Notes under the pieces: model-generated
The model's input: only the letters and a program-made list of their open reading frames with translations
The model's database searches: none
What the model was told of the DNA's origin: nothing
Source of the DNA: Ruegeria sp. HKCCSA071
GTDB lineage: Bacteria; Pseudomonadota; Alphaproteobacteria; Rhodobacterales; Rhodobacteraceae
Direction of reading: 5' to 3'
Assembly: GCF_017872555.1 (NCBI RefSeq)
Contig: NZ_JAEDOX010000021.1
Span: 1 to 33,034 of the forward strand
DNA: 33,034 bases
In this document: positions 1 through 7,813 of the stretch, piece after piece
How the letters are laid out: every line of letters begins with the position of its first letter
Position numbering within the stretch: the first letter of the stretch is position 1
Position numbers and translations under genes: made by a program

Positions 1-1
1 G

Positions 2-121
2 GCCACCCGTCCCATAATCGCCCTCAGCGAAGGCAACGACCCCCGCATCACAAAAGGGGCAATCAACGCGCAGAGGGAGGGTCGTGCTGTTTTGAAACAC
101 ACGCTCAGCAGGAGGGTATGA
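2..121 (+). CDS. possible 3' end of an upstream gene, product not identified
   Basis: The reading frame is open from the window edge to a TGA at 119-121 and encodes about 39 residues beginning ATRPIIALSEGNDPRITKGA. It is the most protein-like of the three forward frames here. The LSEGNDPR stretch loosely recalls the N-terminal part of phosphate acetyltransferases (EGxDPR), but the frame stops soon after. It could therefore be the true C-terminus of some other protein or a decayed remnant. The last codons overlap the AGGAGG ribosome-binding site of the cupin gene at 126, which would fit translational coupling. Too little is visible to assign a function. Confidence 0.25.
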   Translation, partial: ATRPIIALSEGNDPRITKGAINAQREGRAVLKHTLSRRV

Positions 122-125
122 TGTC

Positions 126-488
126 ATGACACCTCAGGTTCTCGATCTCTTCGGTGCGCCCGCAACACGCAGCGAACGGCGTCTGGCCGATCTTCCGGAC
201 CGTGTTGTCGACGGCGACCCGTATCACCAGATCGGGATGCATTTTACCAGTCCGGATGGCAAGTTGTCGGCGGGCACATGGACCTCGACGCCCGGAAAAT
301 GGCATGCGTTCACGGACAAGGACGAATATTGCTATATTGTCAAAGGCCATTGCGCTTTGATCCATGAAGACGGCACCCGGCAAGATTTTCGTGACGGGGC
401 AAGTTTTCTGATCCCGAATGGGTTTCGCGGCTATTGGGAAGTCATCGAGGAAACGACGAAGCACTTTGTGATCCGGGATTGCACGTAA
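126..488 (+). CDS. small single-domain cupin protein
   Basis: This 120-residue protein is one cupin barrel. The first half of the motif lies around WHAFTDKDEYCYIVKGHCAL and the second around FLIPNGFRGYWEV. It resembles the small EutQ/ureidoglycine-aminohydrolase-like cupins often annotated as cupin-domain proteins of unknown function. The acidic residues of the usual metal site (D/E in the TDKDEYCYI stretch) are present, but the full HxH metal pair is not obvious, so catalysis is uncertain. The ATG at 126 follows AGGAGG (110-115) by 10 nt. The in-frame ATGs at 118 and 121 run straight into a stop. The gene converges on the BASS transporter gene, with 32 nt between the two stops. Its partner upstream gene is cut off by the window. 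Confidence 0.75.
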   Translation: MTPQVLDLFGAPATRSERRLADLPDRVVDGDPYHQIGMHFTSPDGKLSAGTWTSTPGKWHAFTDKDEYCYIVKGHCALIHEDGTRQDFRDGASFLIPNGFRGYWEVIEETTKHFVIRDCT

Positions 489-520
489 GACCCACAAGGT
501 GCTCCGAAGCGCAGATGCCG

Positions 521-1453
521 TTATGCGGGAAGGTTGTTCTTGCCATAAAGGCGCCGCATGATCATGGGCGTCAGGTACATCGGGATTTGATAGGCGCCGA
601 TGAAGGCCATGATCGAGGCGGTGACATCGGTTGGCAGGGCCACAAAGAATATGGCGATGTTCCGGTTTCCCGCGATGATCGATATCGCGGTCGATTTGTC
701 TGCGGGCAGCCGGTTTCGGCTCAGGTGAAATGCAACGGCTTGTGCCCCGAAATTGGCCAGACAGGCGAGCGCGATCCAGAAGGCTGCAATGGCGGGATTG
801 TTCAGGGCCGTGGCACTGACCGAAGGCATCAGCCCGATGACAAACACAGCCAAGGTAAGTGTCGCCAAGCCTTCCAAATTCAGCAGCGTCGCGGGTGAGG
901 GTGCGCGCAGAACTGTGCGCCGGGTGATAATGGCAGCCCCGGTTGCAAGTACGATGGTCAACAGCAATTGCAACCCGGCCTGCAAGACAGATTTAATATC
1001 CCCCAGTTCGGGCATGAGCAGAAATACGGGCAACGCGGTCAGCGGCAACAGGGCCGTACCCACAACCATCAGCCGCATCGCGTGTTCAGGCGGATGGCCC
1101 ATCATCAGGCACATATTGGGACTGCCTGAAATGGACGGGGCCGCCGCCATAATCAGCAGGGACAAAAGGACAGGCGTTCCGGTCCATCCGCCCGCAAACC
1201 CTATGGCCAGCACGATCAGCGGCATGACGAATTGAAACCCGATGACTGTGAATGCAACCTTTTGCAGATCGCTCAGCGACCCGAGAATGGTTTCAGGGTT
1301 CATCCTGAGAACCGTGACGAACAGCAACAACACGACCAGTGGCGGCAGAAGGTTTCGCATCGGCTCGGCCAGGGACGGCAGCAGAAGGCCAGCCGCCAGC
1401 CCGGCGATCAGTACATGAGGGCCATGGCGCGCCGCCAGATGAAGCGGGTTCAA
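521..1453 (-). CDS. BASS (bile acid:Na+ symporter)-type transporter
   Basis: The 310-residue protein is almost entirely hydrophobic, with about nine to ten predicted membrane spans. It carries family-like segments, such as the small-residue run AAAPSISGSPNMCLMMG in the middle and AGNRNIAIFFVALP near the C-terminus, the regions that form the Na+ and substrate sites in BASS proteins. It probably moves an organic anion across the inner membrane with sodium. The start used is TTG at 1453, seven nt after the dctM stop. No ATG gives a complete first helix; the next Met is at residue 32, inside a membrane segment. It is the last gene of the operon that starts at 6795. Its substrate is unknown; by context it would share or export the TRAP substrate or a product of it. 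Confidence 0.72.
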   Translation of the reverse strand: MNPLHLAARHGPHVLIAGLAAGLLLPSLAEPMRNLLPPLVVLLLFVTVLRMNPETILGSLSDLQKVAFTVIGFQFVMPLIVLAIGFAGGWTGTPVLLSLLIMAAAPSISGSPNMCLMMGHPPEHAMRLMVVGTALLPLTALPVFLLMPELGDIKSVLQAGLQLLLTIVLATGAAIITRRTVLRAPSPATLLNLEGLATLTLAVFVIGLMPSVSATALNNPAIAAFWIALACLANFGAQAVAFHLSRNRLPADKSTAISIIAGNRNIAIFFVALPTDVTASIMAFIGAYQIPMYLTPMIMRRLYGKNNLPA

Positions 1454-1460
1454 GACCGTT

Positions 1461-2774
1461 CTACCCGCCCGGGCTTTGGCGCAGATTTTCCGGCAGCCAG
1501 GTCGCCAGATCCGGGAACCAGATGAGGATGAAAACCATCAATACCATGATCAGGAACATCGGGATCGCGGCACGCGCGATGTAGCTCATCTCGTGGTTTG
1601 TCATGCCTTGCATCACGAACAGGTTGAACCCGATCGGCGGTGTGATTTGCGCCATCTCGACAACAACCACGATGAAGATGCCGAACCAGATCAGGTCGAT
1701 CCCGGCGTCACGGATCATCGGTTCAACCACGGCCATGGTCAGCACGACCGAGGATATCCCGTCCAGAAAGCATCCCAGGATGATGTAGAAAACCAGCAAC
1801 ACCATCAGCAGCTCGAACCGAGTCAGGTCCCATCCTGCAATCAGGTCGGCCAGTCCGCGTGGTAGGCCGGTAAACCCCATCGACAGCGACAGAAAGGCCG
1901 CCCCCGCAAGGATCAGGGCGATCATCGCGCTGGTGCGCGTGGCCCCCATCAGGCTTTCGGTAAAGGTCTTCCAAGTCAGCGACCCCTGACCCGCGGCCAG
2001 CAAAAGCCCCCCGATCACGCCGAAAGCCGCGGCTTCGGTGGCGGTGGCATAGCCCAGATACATCGACCCGATGACAACTGTGATCAGCAGGATCACAGGC
2101 ATCAGAAAGCGTGAGTTTTTGACTTTCTCGGAAAAGCTCAGCTTGCTTTCGTTGTTTGGGTTCCAGTCCTTTCCCAGCTTGGAATACAGCGCGACATAGC
2201 CCATGAACATCGCCGCAAGAACAAGACCGGGGAGGATACCGGCGAAGAACAGCTTGGTGATCGATTCATTGATTGTCACCCCGTAGACGATCAGGGTCAG
2301 GGACGGAGGGATCATCAGCCCCAAAGTGGCCGCACCTGTCAACGTGCCGATGATCATCCGTTCGGGGTAATTGCGTTTGCGCAACTCGGGGATCGACATC
2401 TTTCCGACGGTCGTCAGGGTTGCCGCCGATGACCCCGAGACAGCGGCAAAGACAGTACATCCAACGATATTCGTATGCACCAGACCACCGGGCAGGGGGG
2501 CCATCCATGGCGACAACCCCTTGAACATGTCCTCGGACAATCGCGTTCGGTACAGGATTTCGCCCATCCAGATGAACATCGGCAGAGCGGTCAGGGTCCA
2601 CGAGGACGATGCCGACCAGATGGTCGTGATCATCACGTCACCCACGGGGCGTGTCGTGAACAGCTCCATCCCAACCCAGGCAACACCCATCAGGGCCAGC
2701 CCGACCCACACGCCGGTGCCCAACAGGGTAAAAAGCACAAAGAGGAAGAGGATGATAACAGCCAGGTTTTCCAT
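1461..2774 (-). CDS. dctM: TRAP transporter large membrane subunit (DctM family)
   Basis: The 437-residue protein has the hydrophobic, roughly 12-span architecture of the TRAP large permease. It includes segments typical of the family: GLMIPPSLTLIVYG, ATATEAAAFGVIGG and QITPPIGFNLFVMQG near the C-terminus. It forms the transport channel with DctQ and is fed by the periplasmic binding protein DctP, using the Na+ gradient. The frame stays open further upstream to 2843, but ATG 2774 (MENLAVIILF) is preferred: it follows GGAG at a sensible distance and lies just 4 nt beyond the dctQ stop. Length is normal for the family (about 430 residues). The gene is followed closely by the BASS transporter gene, an unusual companion. 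Confidence 0.93.
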   Translation of the reverse strand: MENLAVIILFLFVLFTLLGTGVWVGLALMGVAWVGMELFTTRPVGDVMITTIWSASSSWTLTALPMFIWMGEILYRTRLSEDMFKGLSPWMAPLPGGLVHTNIVGCTVFAAVSGSSAATLTTVGKMSIPELRKRNYPERMIIGTLTGAATLGLMIPPSLTLIVYGVTINESITKLFFAGILPGLVLAAMFMGYVALYSKLGKDWNPNNESKLSFSEKVKNSRFLMPVILLITVVIGSMYLGYATATEAAAFGVIGGLLLAAGQGSLTWKTFTESLMGATRTSAMIALILAGAAFLSLSMGFTGLPRGLADLIAGWDLTRFELLMVLLVFYIILGCFLDGISSVVLTMAVVEPMIRDAGIDLIWFGIFIVVVVEMAQITPPIGFNLFVMQGMTNHEMSYIARAAIPMFLIMVLMVFILIWFPDLATWLPENLRQSPGG

Positions 2775-2778
2775 GCGC

Positions 2779-3312
2779 TTACTCTCCGTGACTCTGATCG
2801 GCCAGATCGCGGATGATGCGATGTTCACCGCGGAACAGGACATGGATCAGATGATCCGTCAGGGCGATGGCAAGGATCACAGCACCGATCAGCATCGCCG
2901 ATTGAGGGATCCAAAGGGCGGTTCTATCCTGCCCCTGACTGACATCGTTGAACTTCCAGCTCCAGTAGACAAAGCGATAGGCATACCAGCAGAAATACCA
3001 CATGACAGCAGTGCCGATGGCAAAACACCATACTTCAAGAACGCGCCGCACACCGTCCGGCACCGCGTTCAGCAGGATCGATACGCGGATGTGGCTGCCC
3101 CGGTTCAGCGCGTTGGCAAACGCCAGAAAAGAGGCGGCAGCCATCGCATAACCGGCATAGTCCGGTGCGCCGGGAAACACTTCGCCGGTCCAGCGGGCCA
3201 GCATCTGCACTACGATCAGCAGCAATATGGCAATCAGGCTGAGTGCCGCCAGAACCCCTGCTGCCAGATAAATGAAATCCAATACGGACCGAAGCCCTCG
3301 CAAAACCGCCAT
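2779..3312 (-). CDS. dctQ: TRAP transporter small membrane subunit (DctQ family)
   Basis: The 177-residue protein has four membrane spans. The first is about residues 12-35 (IYLAAGVLAALSLIAILLLI). The cytoplasmic/periplasmic loops contain the family-like PDYAGYAMAAASFLAFANAL and GSHIRVSILL segments, equivalent to the conserved GxHIRVD region. It pairs with DctM in the inner membrane. The open frame extends upstream to 3450 but overlaps the 3' end of dctP; the ATG at 3312 puts the first membrane span at the expected place and avoids the overlap. It follows dctP after a 70-nt spacer holding a strong hairpin, and its stop lies 4 nt before dctM. Confidence 0.9.
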   Translation of the reverse strand: MAVLRGLRSVLDFIYLAAGVLAALSLIAILLLIVVQMLARWTGEVFPGAPDYAGYAMAAASFLAFANALNRGSHIRVSILLNAVPDGVRRVLEVWCFAIGTAVMWYFCWYAYRFVYWSWKFNDVSQGQDRTALWIPQSAMLIGAVILAIALTDHLIHVLFRGEHRIIRDLADQSHGE

Positions 3313-3343
3313 GCCGTCCCCGCTGTGTTCTGATTGGATATGA

Positions 3344-3373
3344 AACGGGCGCCAGGATATGCTGCCGCCCGTT
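3344..3373 (-). promoter_or_regulatory. intercistronic hairpin between dctP and dctQ
   Basis: The spacer holds AACGGGCG (3344-3351) and CGCCCGTT (3366-3373), a perfect 8-bp stem. An inner CAG/CTG pairing lies across a single mismatch and leaves a six-base loop. There is no run of T after it on the transcribed strand. It is therefore more likely a partial terminator or mRNA-stabilising structure that favours dctP over the membrane subunits than a full terminator. That role is inferred from binding-protein operons in general. Confidence 0.6.
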
Positions 3374-3382
3374 CCGAAAGGA

Positions 3383-4360
3383 TTACTGCGACGAATTGAA
3401 GGCGTCGACGATGGCCTTGCCTTCGTCCCCAGCGGCCTCCAGCCACTCATTGGTCATGGTCACGCCAATCTCTTTCAATTCCTGCACCATCTGATCCGAT
3501 GCCGGGCCGACGGTCATGCCGCCATCCCGCAGGCCTTGCAACGTAAAGCCGGTGTATTCCTTGGCGCGCCAGTTCCCGGCATATTCTGCCAGTTCCGCAC
3601 AGCCTTTGATGACGTTCTTGTTGGCATCGGACACACCAGACCAGACGTCGGAATTGACCATCACGTAGTTGCGCGGCAGCCAGGCGTCGACCTCGTAGAA
3701 ATAGTTCAGGCTTTCCCAAACCTTGCGGTCATATCCGGTCGAACCCGACGATATCATTGAATCCGCGACCCCGGTTGCAAAAGCCTGGCTGATTTCAGCC
3801 GCTTCGATGGTGACCGGCAGCATCCCGGTCAACTCGGCCAGCCGCGAAGTGGCGTTGTTGTACGAGCGGAATTTTATGCCTTTCATCTCAGCGACCGAGT
3901 TAACCTCGTTTTTGAAATACAGACCCTGCGGCGGCCACGGCACTGCATAAAGCAGGGTCAGGTTTTGTTCCTCCAGCACCCGTTCGATCGAAGGTTTGGC
4001 CGCTTCCCAAAGCTTGGCACTGTCGTCGAATGAAGTTGCTAGAAACGGGATTGAATCAAACCCGAACAATGCGTTTTCGTTCTGATGCCCGGACAACAAC
4101 CGCTCACCGATCGGGGCTTGCCCTGTCTGGATCGCGCGTTTGATGTCGGCGCCCTTGAACAGCGAGCCGGACGGGTGCGTGACGATTTCAATCTCACCAC
4201 CAGTGCCGGTGGTGACGCATTTGGCAAATTCCGCGCCCGTGGCCGAGTGGAAGTTTGACGCCGAATAGGCCATCGGCATGTCCCATTTCTCGGCCATGGC
4301 GGGTGCAGCGGCGGTGGCAGTCAGCGCAGTCGCCGCCAGAAGGTTTGTCAGTTTCTTCAT
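3383..4360 (-). CDS. dctP: TRAP transporter periplasmic substrate-binding protein (DctP family)
   Basis: The 325-residue precursor starts with a clear Sec signal peptide (residues 1-23, MKKLTNLLAATALTATAAAP to AMA|E). The mature protein has the TRAP solute-binding features: GIKFRSYNN, with the arginine that usually clamps a substrate carboxylate, and EISQAFATGVADSMISSG, matching the conserved E-x-x-QALxTGxxD region. It captures the substrate in the periplasm for DctQM. The ATG at 4360 is chosen because it sits 7 nt after GGAG and begins the signal peptide; an ATG one codon upstream and a longer frame to 4390 are less likely. The ligand is probably an amino-acid-like carboxylate, given the two enzyme genes upstream in the operon. 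Confidence 0.93.
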   Translation of the reverse strand: MKKLTNLLAATALTATAAAPAMAEKWDMPMAYSASNFHSATGAEFAKCVTTGTGGEIEIVTHPSGSLFKGADIKRAIQTGQAPIGERLLSGHQNENALFGFDSIPFLATSFDDSAKLWEAAKPSIERVLEEQNLTLLYAVPWPPQGLYFKNEVNSVAEMKGIKFRSYNNATSRLAELTGMLPVTIEAAEISQAFATGVADSMISSGSTGYDRKVWESLNYFYEVDAWLPRNYVMVNSDVWSGVSDANKNVIKGCAELAEYAGNWRAKEYTGFTLQGLRDGGMTVGPASDQMVQELKEIGVTMTNEWLEAAGDEGKAIVDAFNSSQ

Positions 4361-4414
4361 CATTCTTCTCCCAGTTGAATTTGGAAACACCGGCGTTTTT
4401 CACCGGTTTGTTTG

Positions 4415-5665
4415 TTATTTTGCGTATCGCGACGGCGCGTAGACGCTCATGTCGACATTTGGCGTTCTGCCCGCAATCATCTGCGCCAGAAGGCGCCCGG
4501 TTTTTGGCCCGCCTGTCAGGCCGATATGGTGATGCCCAAAGCCCATATAGGCCCCTTTGATACCGGGCACATCGCCAATGACCGGGATCGAGTCAGCCGG
4601 GGCGGGCCTGTGCCCCATCCATTCCACTTCCTCCTTCCATGTCACGCCCGGGAACGCCACCCGGGCATTTTTGCGCATCAACTCGAATGGTGCGCGCGAG
4701 GGCGGCGCATCCAGCCCTCCGAACTCGACAATGCCCGCCAGGCGAATGCGCCCATCCATCGGTGTCGCAACGAACTTGCCCGAGACAACCATAACCGGGC
4801 TGCGCGGCATCGCGGAAGGCTCTACCAATTCAAGATGATAACCACGTTCGCTTTCAAGAGGAACAGAAACTCCCAAGCGCCTTGCCAAGGGGCCCGACCA
4901 GATCCCGGCCGTCACGACGGCTGCGTCACAAGCAATGGTCTCTCCACCGGCCCAAACACCTGTGACATGCCCGTTTTCCCGAACCACGTCTTCGACGTTT
5001 GCACGTATGAAACGACCTCCGTTCGCCTCAACATGCGCGGCAAGGTCTTTCACGTACCGGCCGGGGTCGGTGATGTGGCCATGATCCGAAAGCCGGGCTG
5101 CAAACCCAATGCCCTGACTGTAAACCGGGTCGTATTCATGGAAGGCATGGCCTTCCAATTCGTCCCACTGAAACCCGTTCCTGCGCCGGATGTCCCAACC
5201 AAAGGCATCTTCCTCAAAATGTGCGCGATCTCTGTAAAGAAACAGGTAATCTGACGGAACCAGCCACTTCTCCGCCCCTGTTCCGGCCGCCAGCGCCTTG
5301 TGATCATTCAGGCTATCGCCAACGATGGATGTCAGTGCTGCGGCGATCCTCTCGACGTCGGCGGCGTTTGCATGTCTGAGGTATTTCCAGAGCCACGGCA
5401 GAAGCTTTGGCAAATACCCCCATTTCAGGAACAACGGTTGCGAGGGGCTCAGCAGCATCTTCGGCGCTTTGCCCAACAATCCGGGGACTGTTACCGGAAC
5501 GATCGAACACGAGGCCAAAACCCCGCCATTCCCGTGCGAGGTACCTTCGGCAGGGCCTGCCTTGTCGATCAGGATCACATTGTGACCATCCCGCTGCAAC
5601 CAGACCGCAGTCGAAACGCCGACAATTCCGGCCCCTATGATGGCTATGGATTTCTTGTCCGTCAT
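4415..5665 (-). CDS. FAD-dependent D-amino-acid dehydrogenase-like oxidoreductase (DAO/DadA family)
   Basis: The 416-residue enzyme begins with a dinucleotide-binding motif (GAGIVG, residues 11-16) followed by the FAD-binding TSHGNGGVL segment. It ends with the DadA-like [10 protein letters not shown]...[23 protein letters not shown] region. Such enzymes oxidise a D-amino acid or cyclic imino acid to the imino/oxo acid, passing electrons to the respiratory chain. The start overlaps the stop of the enolase-superfamily gene by 4 nt (ATGA), so the two are translationally coupled. With an epimerase candidate next to it, a plausible role is oxidation of the D-form made from an imported L-amino acid or proline derivative. 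Substrate is inference only; a sarcosine-oxidase-like activity is the alternative. Confidence 0.85.
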   Translation of the reverse strand: MTDKKSIAIIGAGIVGVSTAVWLQRDGHNVILIDKAGPAEGTSHGNGGVLASCSIVPVTVPGLLGKAPKMLLSPSQPLFLKWGYLPKLLPWLWKYLRHANAADVERIAAALTSIVGDSLNDHKALAAGTGAEKWLVPSDYLFLYRDRAHFEEDAFGWDIRRRNGFQWDELEGHAFHEYDPVYSQGIGFAARLSDHGHITDPGRYVKDLAAHVEANGGRFIRANVEDVVRENGHVTGVWAGGETIACDAAVVTAGIWSGPLARRLGVSVPLESERGYHLELVEPSAMPRSPVMVVSGKFVATPMDGRIRLAGIVEFGGLDAPPSRAPFELMRKNARVAFPGVTWKEEVEWMGHRPAPADSIPVIGDVPGIKGAYMGFGHHHIGLTGGPKTGRLLAQMIAGRTPNVDMSVYAPSRYAK

Positions 5666-6795
5666 TCTGTCACCACCTTGGCAACCGCATAATGATCCAG
5701 TTTGGTCAGGTCAGGTCTGCCGCCAAGTCCGGGGCCCTGAGGCACACAAACCTGACCGTCCCTGACCTGGAAAGGATCCTCCAGAATATCCTCTTTCAGG
5801 AAATAGGACGCCTGATAGAATTCGCAGCCCAGAGAGATTTCCGGTGTCGCGGCAATCATGTGCGTGCCTGCCAAATGGGCCAGTCCAGCCTCGAACATAT
5901 CGCCACCATAGGCCGACAGGCCATGGGCCGCAGCGATGCGCGCAACCGTCTGCCCGCGGGTCAGGCCGCCTGACTTCATGATCTTCACCGAAACCCCGTC
6001 GCAGATCCCTTCGCTGGCCGCGCGCTCCATGTCTTCGGGACCAAAGACGCTTTCGTCGGCCAGTAGCGGAACATCCGTCATCTGCCGCAGCTTTGCCATC
6101 ATGCCATACTGTTGGGCGCGCACAGGTTGTTCAATGAAGTCCGGTTCGAACTGAGCGACGTCCCGCACCTGCGATGGCGCGTCATCAATGCTGAGCCCTT
6201 GATTATAGTCCACGCGGACCGAGAACTCCGGGTAGTTCTGGGCAAGATACTCCAGCCGCATGATGTCAAAGGCGTGATCCTTGAACCCGGTCTTGAGTTT
6301 GACAATCCGAACACCATCCTCACGCAGGCGCGCCAACAATTCGATGTCCTGGGAAAAGTCGGGGTTTGCGATGGAGCAACTCAGCGGAATGCTGTCGCGG
6401 AAGCGACCACCCAGCAAGGACCAGACCGGAACATTGCTGATCCGGCCTGCCAGATCCAACAGCGCGGTTTCCAGCGCGGCCTTGGCTTCGGTGCAATGCG
6501 CCACCGCGTAAGCTGCACGTGCCATGATGGCGGCCCGGTCCCCAACGCTAGCCCCAAGAACGTGAGGGCGCAGATAACGGTCCAGCGCCGCAAAACTCGC
6601 TTCGGGCGTTCCGGTGAATACCGACCAGGGTGACGCCTCGCCATACCCTTGCGTGCCATCCTCGGATGTCAGGCGCAGGATGACGACTTCACAAACGCCT
6701 TCAACCGATCCGATCCCGTGGTCCCGGCGGGATGTGACCGGCAGTTCAAGGTGCCACAGGGCATAGCCGATGATTTTCTGTGCCAGATTGCTCAT
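5662..6795 (-). CDS. enolase-superfamily enzyme, muconate-lactonizing subgroup (epimerase/racemase or dehydratase candidate)
   Basis: The 377-residue protein has the N-terminal capping domain and a TIM barrel with the full set of MLE-subgroup active-site residues: K166-x-K168 (VKLKTG), D196 (VDYNQG), E222 (FIEQP), D247/E248 (LADES) and K271 ([10 protein letters not shown]). Asp/Glu/Asp bind Mg2+. The two lysines on opposite faces are what 1,1-proton transfer needs, as in proline-betaine or hydroxyproline-betaine epimerases and dipeptide epimerases; cis-3-hydroxyproline dehydratases share the layout. It is the first gene of the operon, with GGGGGC before the ATG at 6795, and is followed by a D-amino-acid dehydrogenase-like gene. 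Together they suggest epimerise-then-oxidise. It is not a mandelate racemase subgroup member, which would have a barrel His base. Confidence 0.85.
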   Translation of the reverse strand: MSNLAQKIIGYALWHLELPVTSRRDHGIGSVEGVCEVVILRLTSEDGTQGYGEASPWSVFTGTPEASFAALDRYLRPHVLGASVGDRAAIMARAAYAVAHCTEAKAALETALLDLAGRISNVPVWSLLGGRFRDSIPLSCSIANPDFSQDIELLARLREDGVRIVKLKTGFKDHAFDIMRLEYLAQNYPEFSVRVDYNQGLSIDDAPSQVRDVAQFEPDFIEQPVRAQQYGMMAKLRQMTDVPLLADESVFGPEDMERAASEGICDGVSVKIMKSGGLTRGQTVARIAAAHGLSAYGGDMFEAGLAHLAGTHMIAATPEISLGCEFYQASYFLKEDILEDPFQVRDGQVCVPQGPGLGGRPDLTKLDHYAVAKVVTE

Positions 6796-6880
6796 TTCGC
6801 CCCCAGTCGATGGGGAAAGCCTGCCTTGACCGGACTATCATTTCAAATACTATATCTTCGTAAGTTCATCAGAAAAAGTG

Positions 6881-7813
6881 ATGTTGCAATCCATGTCCCT
6901 GCGCTTTCGTCAGCTTCAGGCCTTTCATGCCATCATGGAAACCGGAACCGTGACCGGCGCGGCCTCGGTTCTTGGGATATCGCAACCCGGCATCAGCAAC
7001 CTTCTGGCACAGCTTGAACGCGAAGCGCGTCTGCCTCTGTTCGAACGGACCAAAGGCCGATTGCTGCCAACCCCTGAGGCCGAGATGCTATTTCGCGAGG
7101 TCGACACGGTGGTGCGCGGGCTGGACCACGTGGCGCAGGCCGTAACCGACTTGCAGAACAAACATCCCGGTCAATTGCAGGTTGCCGCGCCGCACCTGTT
7201 GTCTTTTGGTTTCATGCCCCGCGAGATCGCGCGTTTTGCCAAAAGCCGCCCGAACCTGTCTGTCAGCTTTCAATCGCAATATTCATCCAAGATTCAGGAA
7301 TGGGTCATCTCGGGCCTGTTTGAAATCGGTATCGTCGAGATGCCAATTCTGCATGACACACTGAACTATCAGGAGTTTCAGTTTGAAACGCTCGCGACTT
7401 TTCCTGAGGGCAGCCGCTTGGCCGGGTACGACGTTCTGACACCAGAGATATTGGAAAACGAACCCTTCATCGTAATGGGTCCGGAACACCAGACCCATCG
7501 CCGGACGCGCGACATTTTTCAGGCGTCAGGCCACACATGGCGCACCCAGATACACACCCATCTGTCCGAAAACCTGCTGAGCTTTGTCAAACAGGGTATG
7601 GGGGTCGCGATGATTGACCCCTTTACTGTGACTTTCGATGGCGAGAGAGGGTATCAGACCCGCCCATTTTCGCCGCCTGTCATGCTGGATCTTGCGATCA
7701 TCACGGCCAAGGGCCGCCCTCTGTCCGCGATTGCGCAGGAATTTCTGGCTCAGCTGACCCCGTCAATTGCCTCTTACGCGACCCATTCCGAAACCGGTGC
7801 GGCCGCTTCGTGA
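6881..7813 (+). CDS. LysR-family transcriptional regulator
   Basis: The roughly 310-residue protein has the N-terminal winged helix-turn-helix (LRFRQLQAFHAIMETGTVTG then AASVLGISQPGISNLLAQLE) and a C-terminal periplasmic-binding-like effector domain, the standard LysR layout. It is divergent from the enolase-superfamily/TRAP operon with only 85 nt between the starts, so it most likely controls that operon in response to the imported substrate. The start is uncertain: GTG 6878, ATG 6881 and ATG 6893 are in frame and none has a strong ribosome-binding site. ATG 6881 is used here. Its 3' end overlaps the convergent ThDP-enzyme gene by 40 nt. Confidence 0.92.
   Translation: MLQSMSLRFRQLQAFHAIMETGTVTGAASVLGISQPGISNLLAQLEREARLPLFERTKGRLLPTPEAEMLFREVDTVVRGLDHVAQAVTDLQNKHPGQLQVAAPHLLSFGFMPREIARFAKSRPNLSVSFQSQYSSKIQEWVISGLFEIGIVEMPILHDTLNYQEFQFETLATFPEGSRLAGYDVLTPEILENEPFIVMGPEHQTHRRTRDIFQASGHTWRTQIHTHLSENLLSFVKQGMGVAMIDPFTVTFDGERGYQTRPFSPPVMLDLAIITAKGRPLSAIAQEFLAQLTPSIASYATHSETGAAAS

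Noticed and set aside
2371..3333. 320-codon ORF on the + strand over dctM/dctQ
   Set aside because: It is a shadow of two recognised TRAP membrane subunits.
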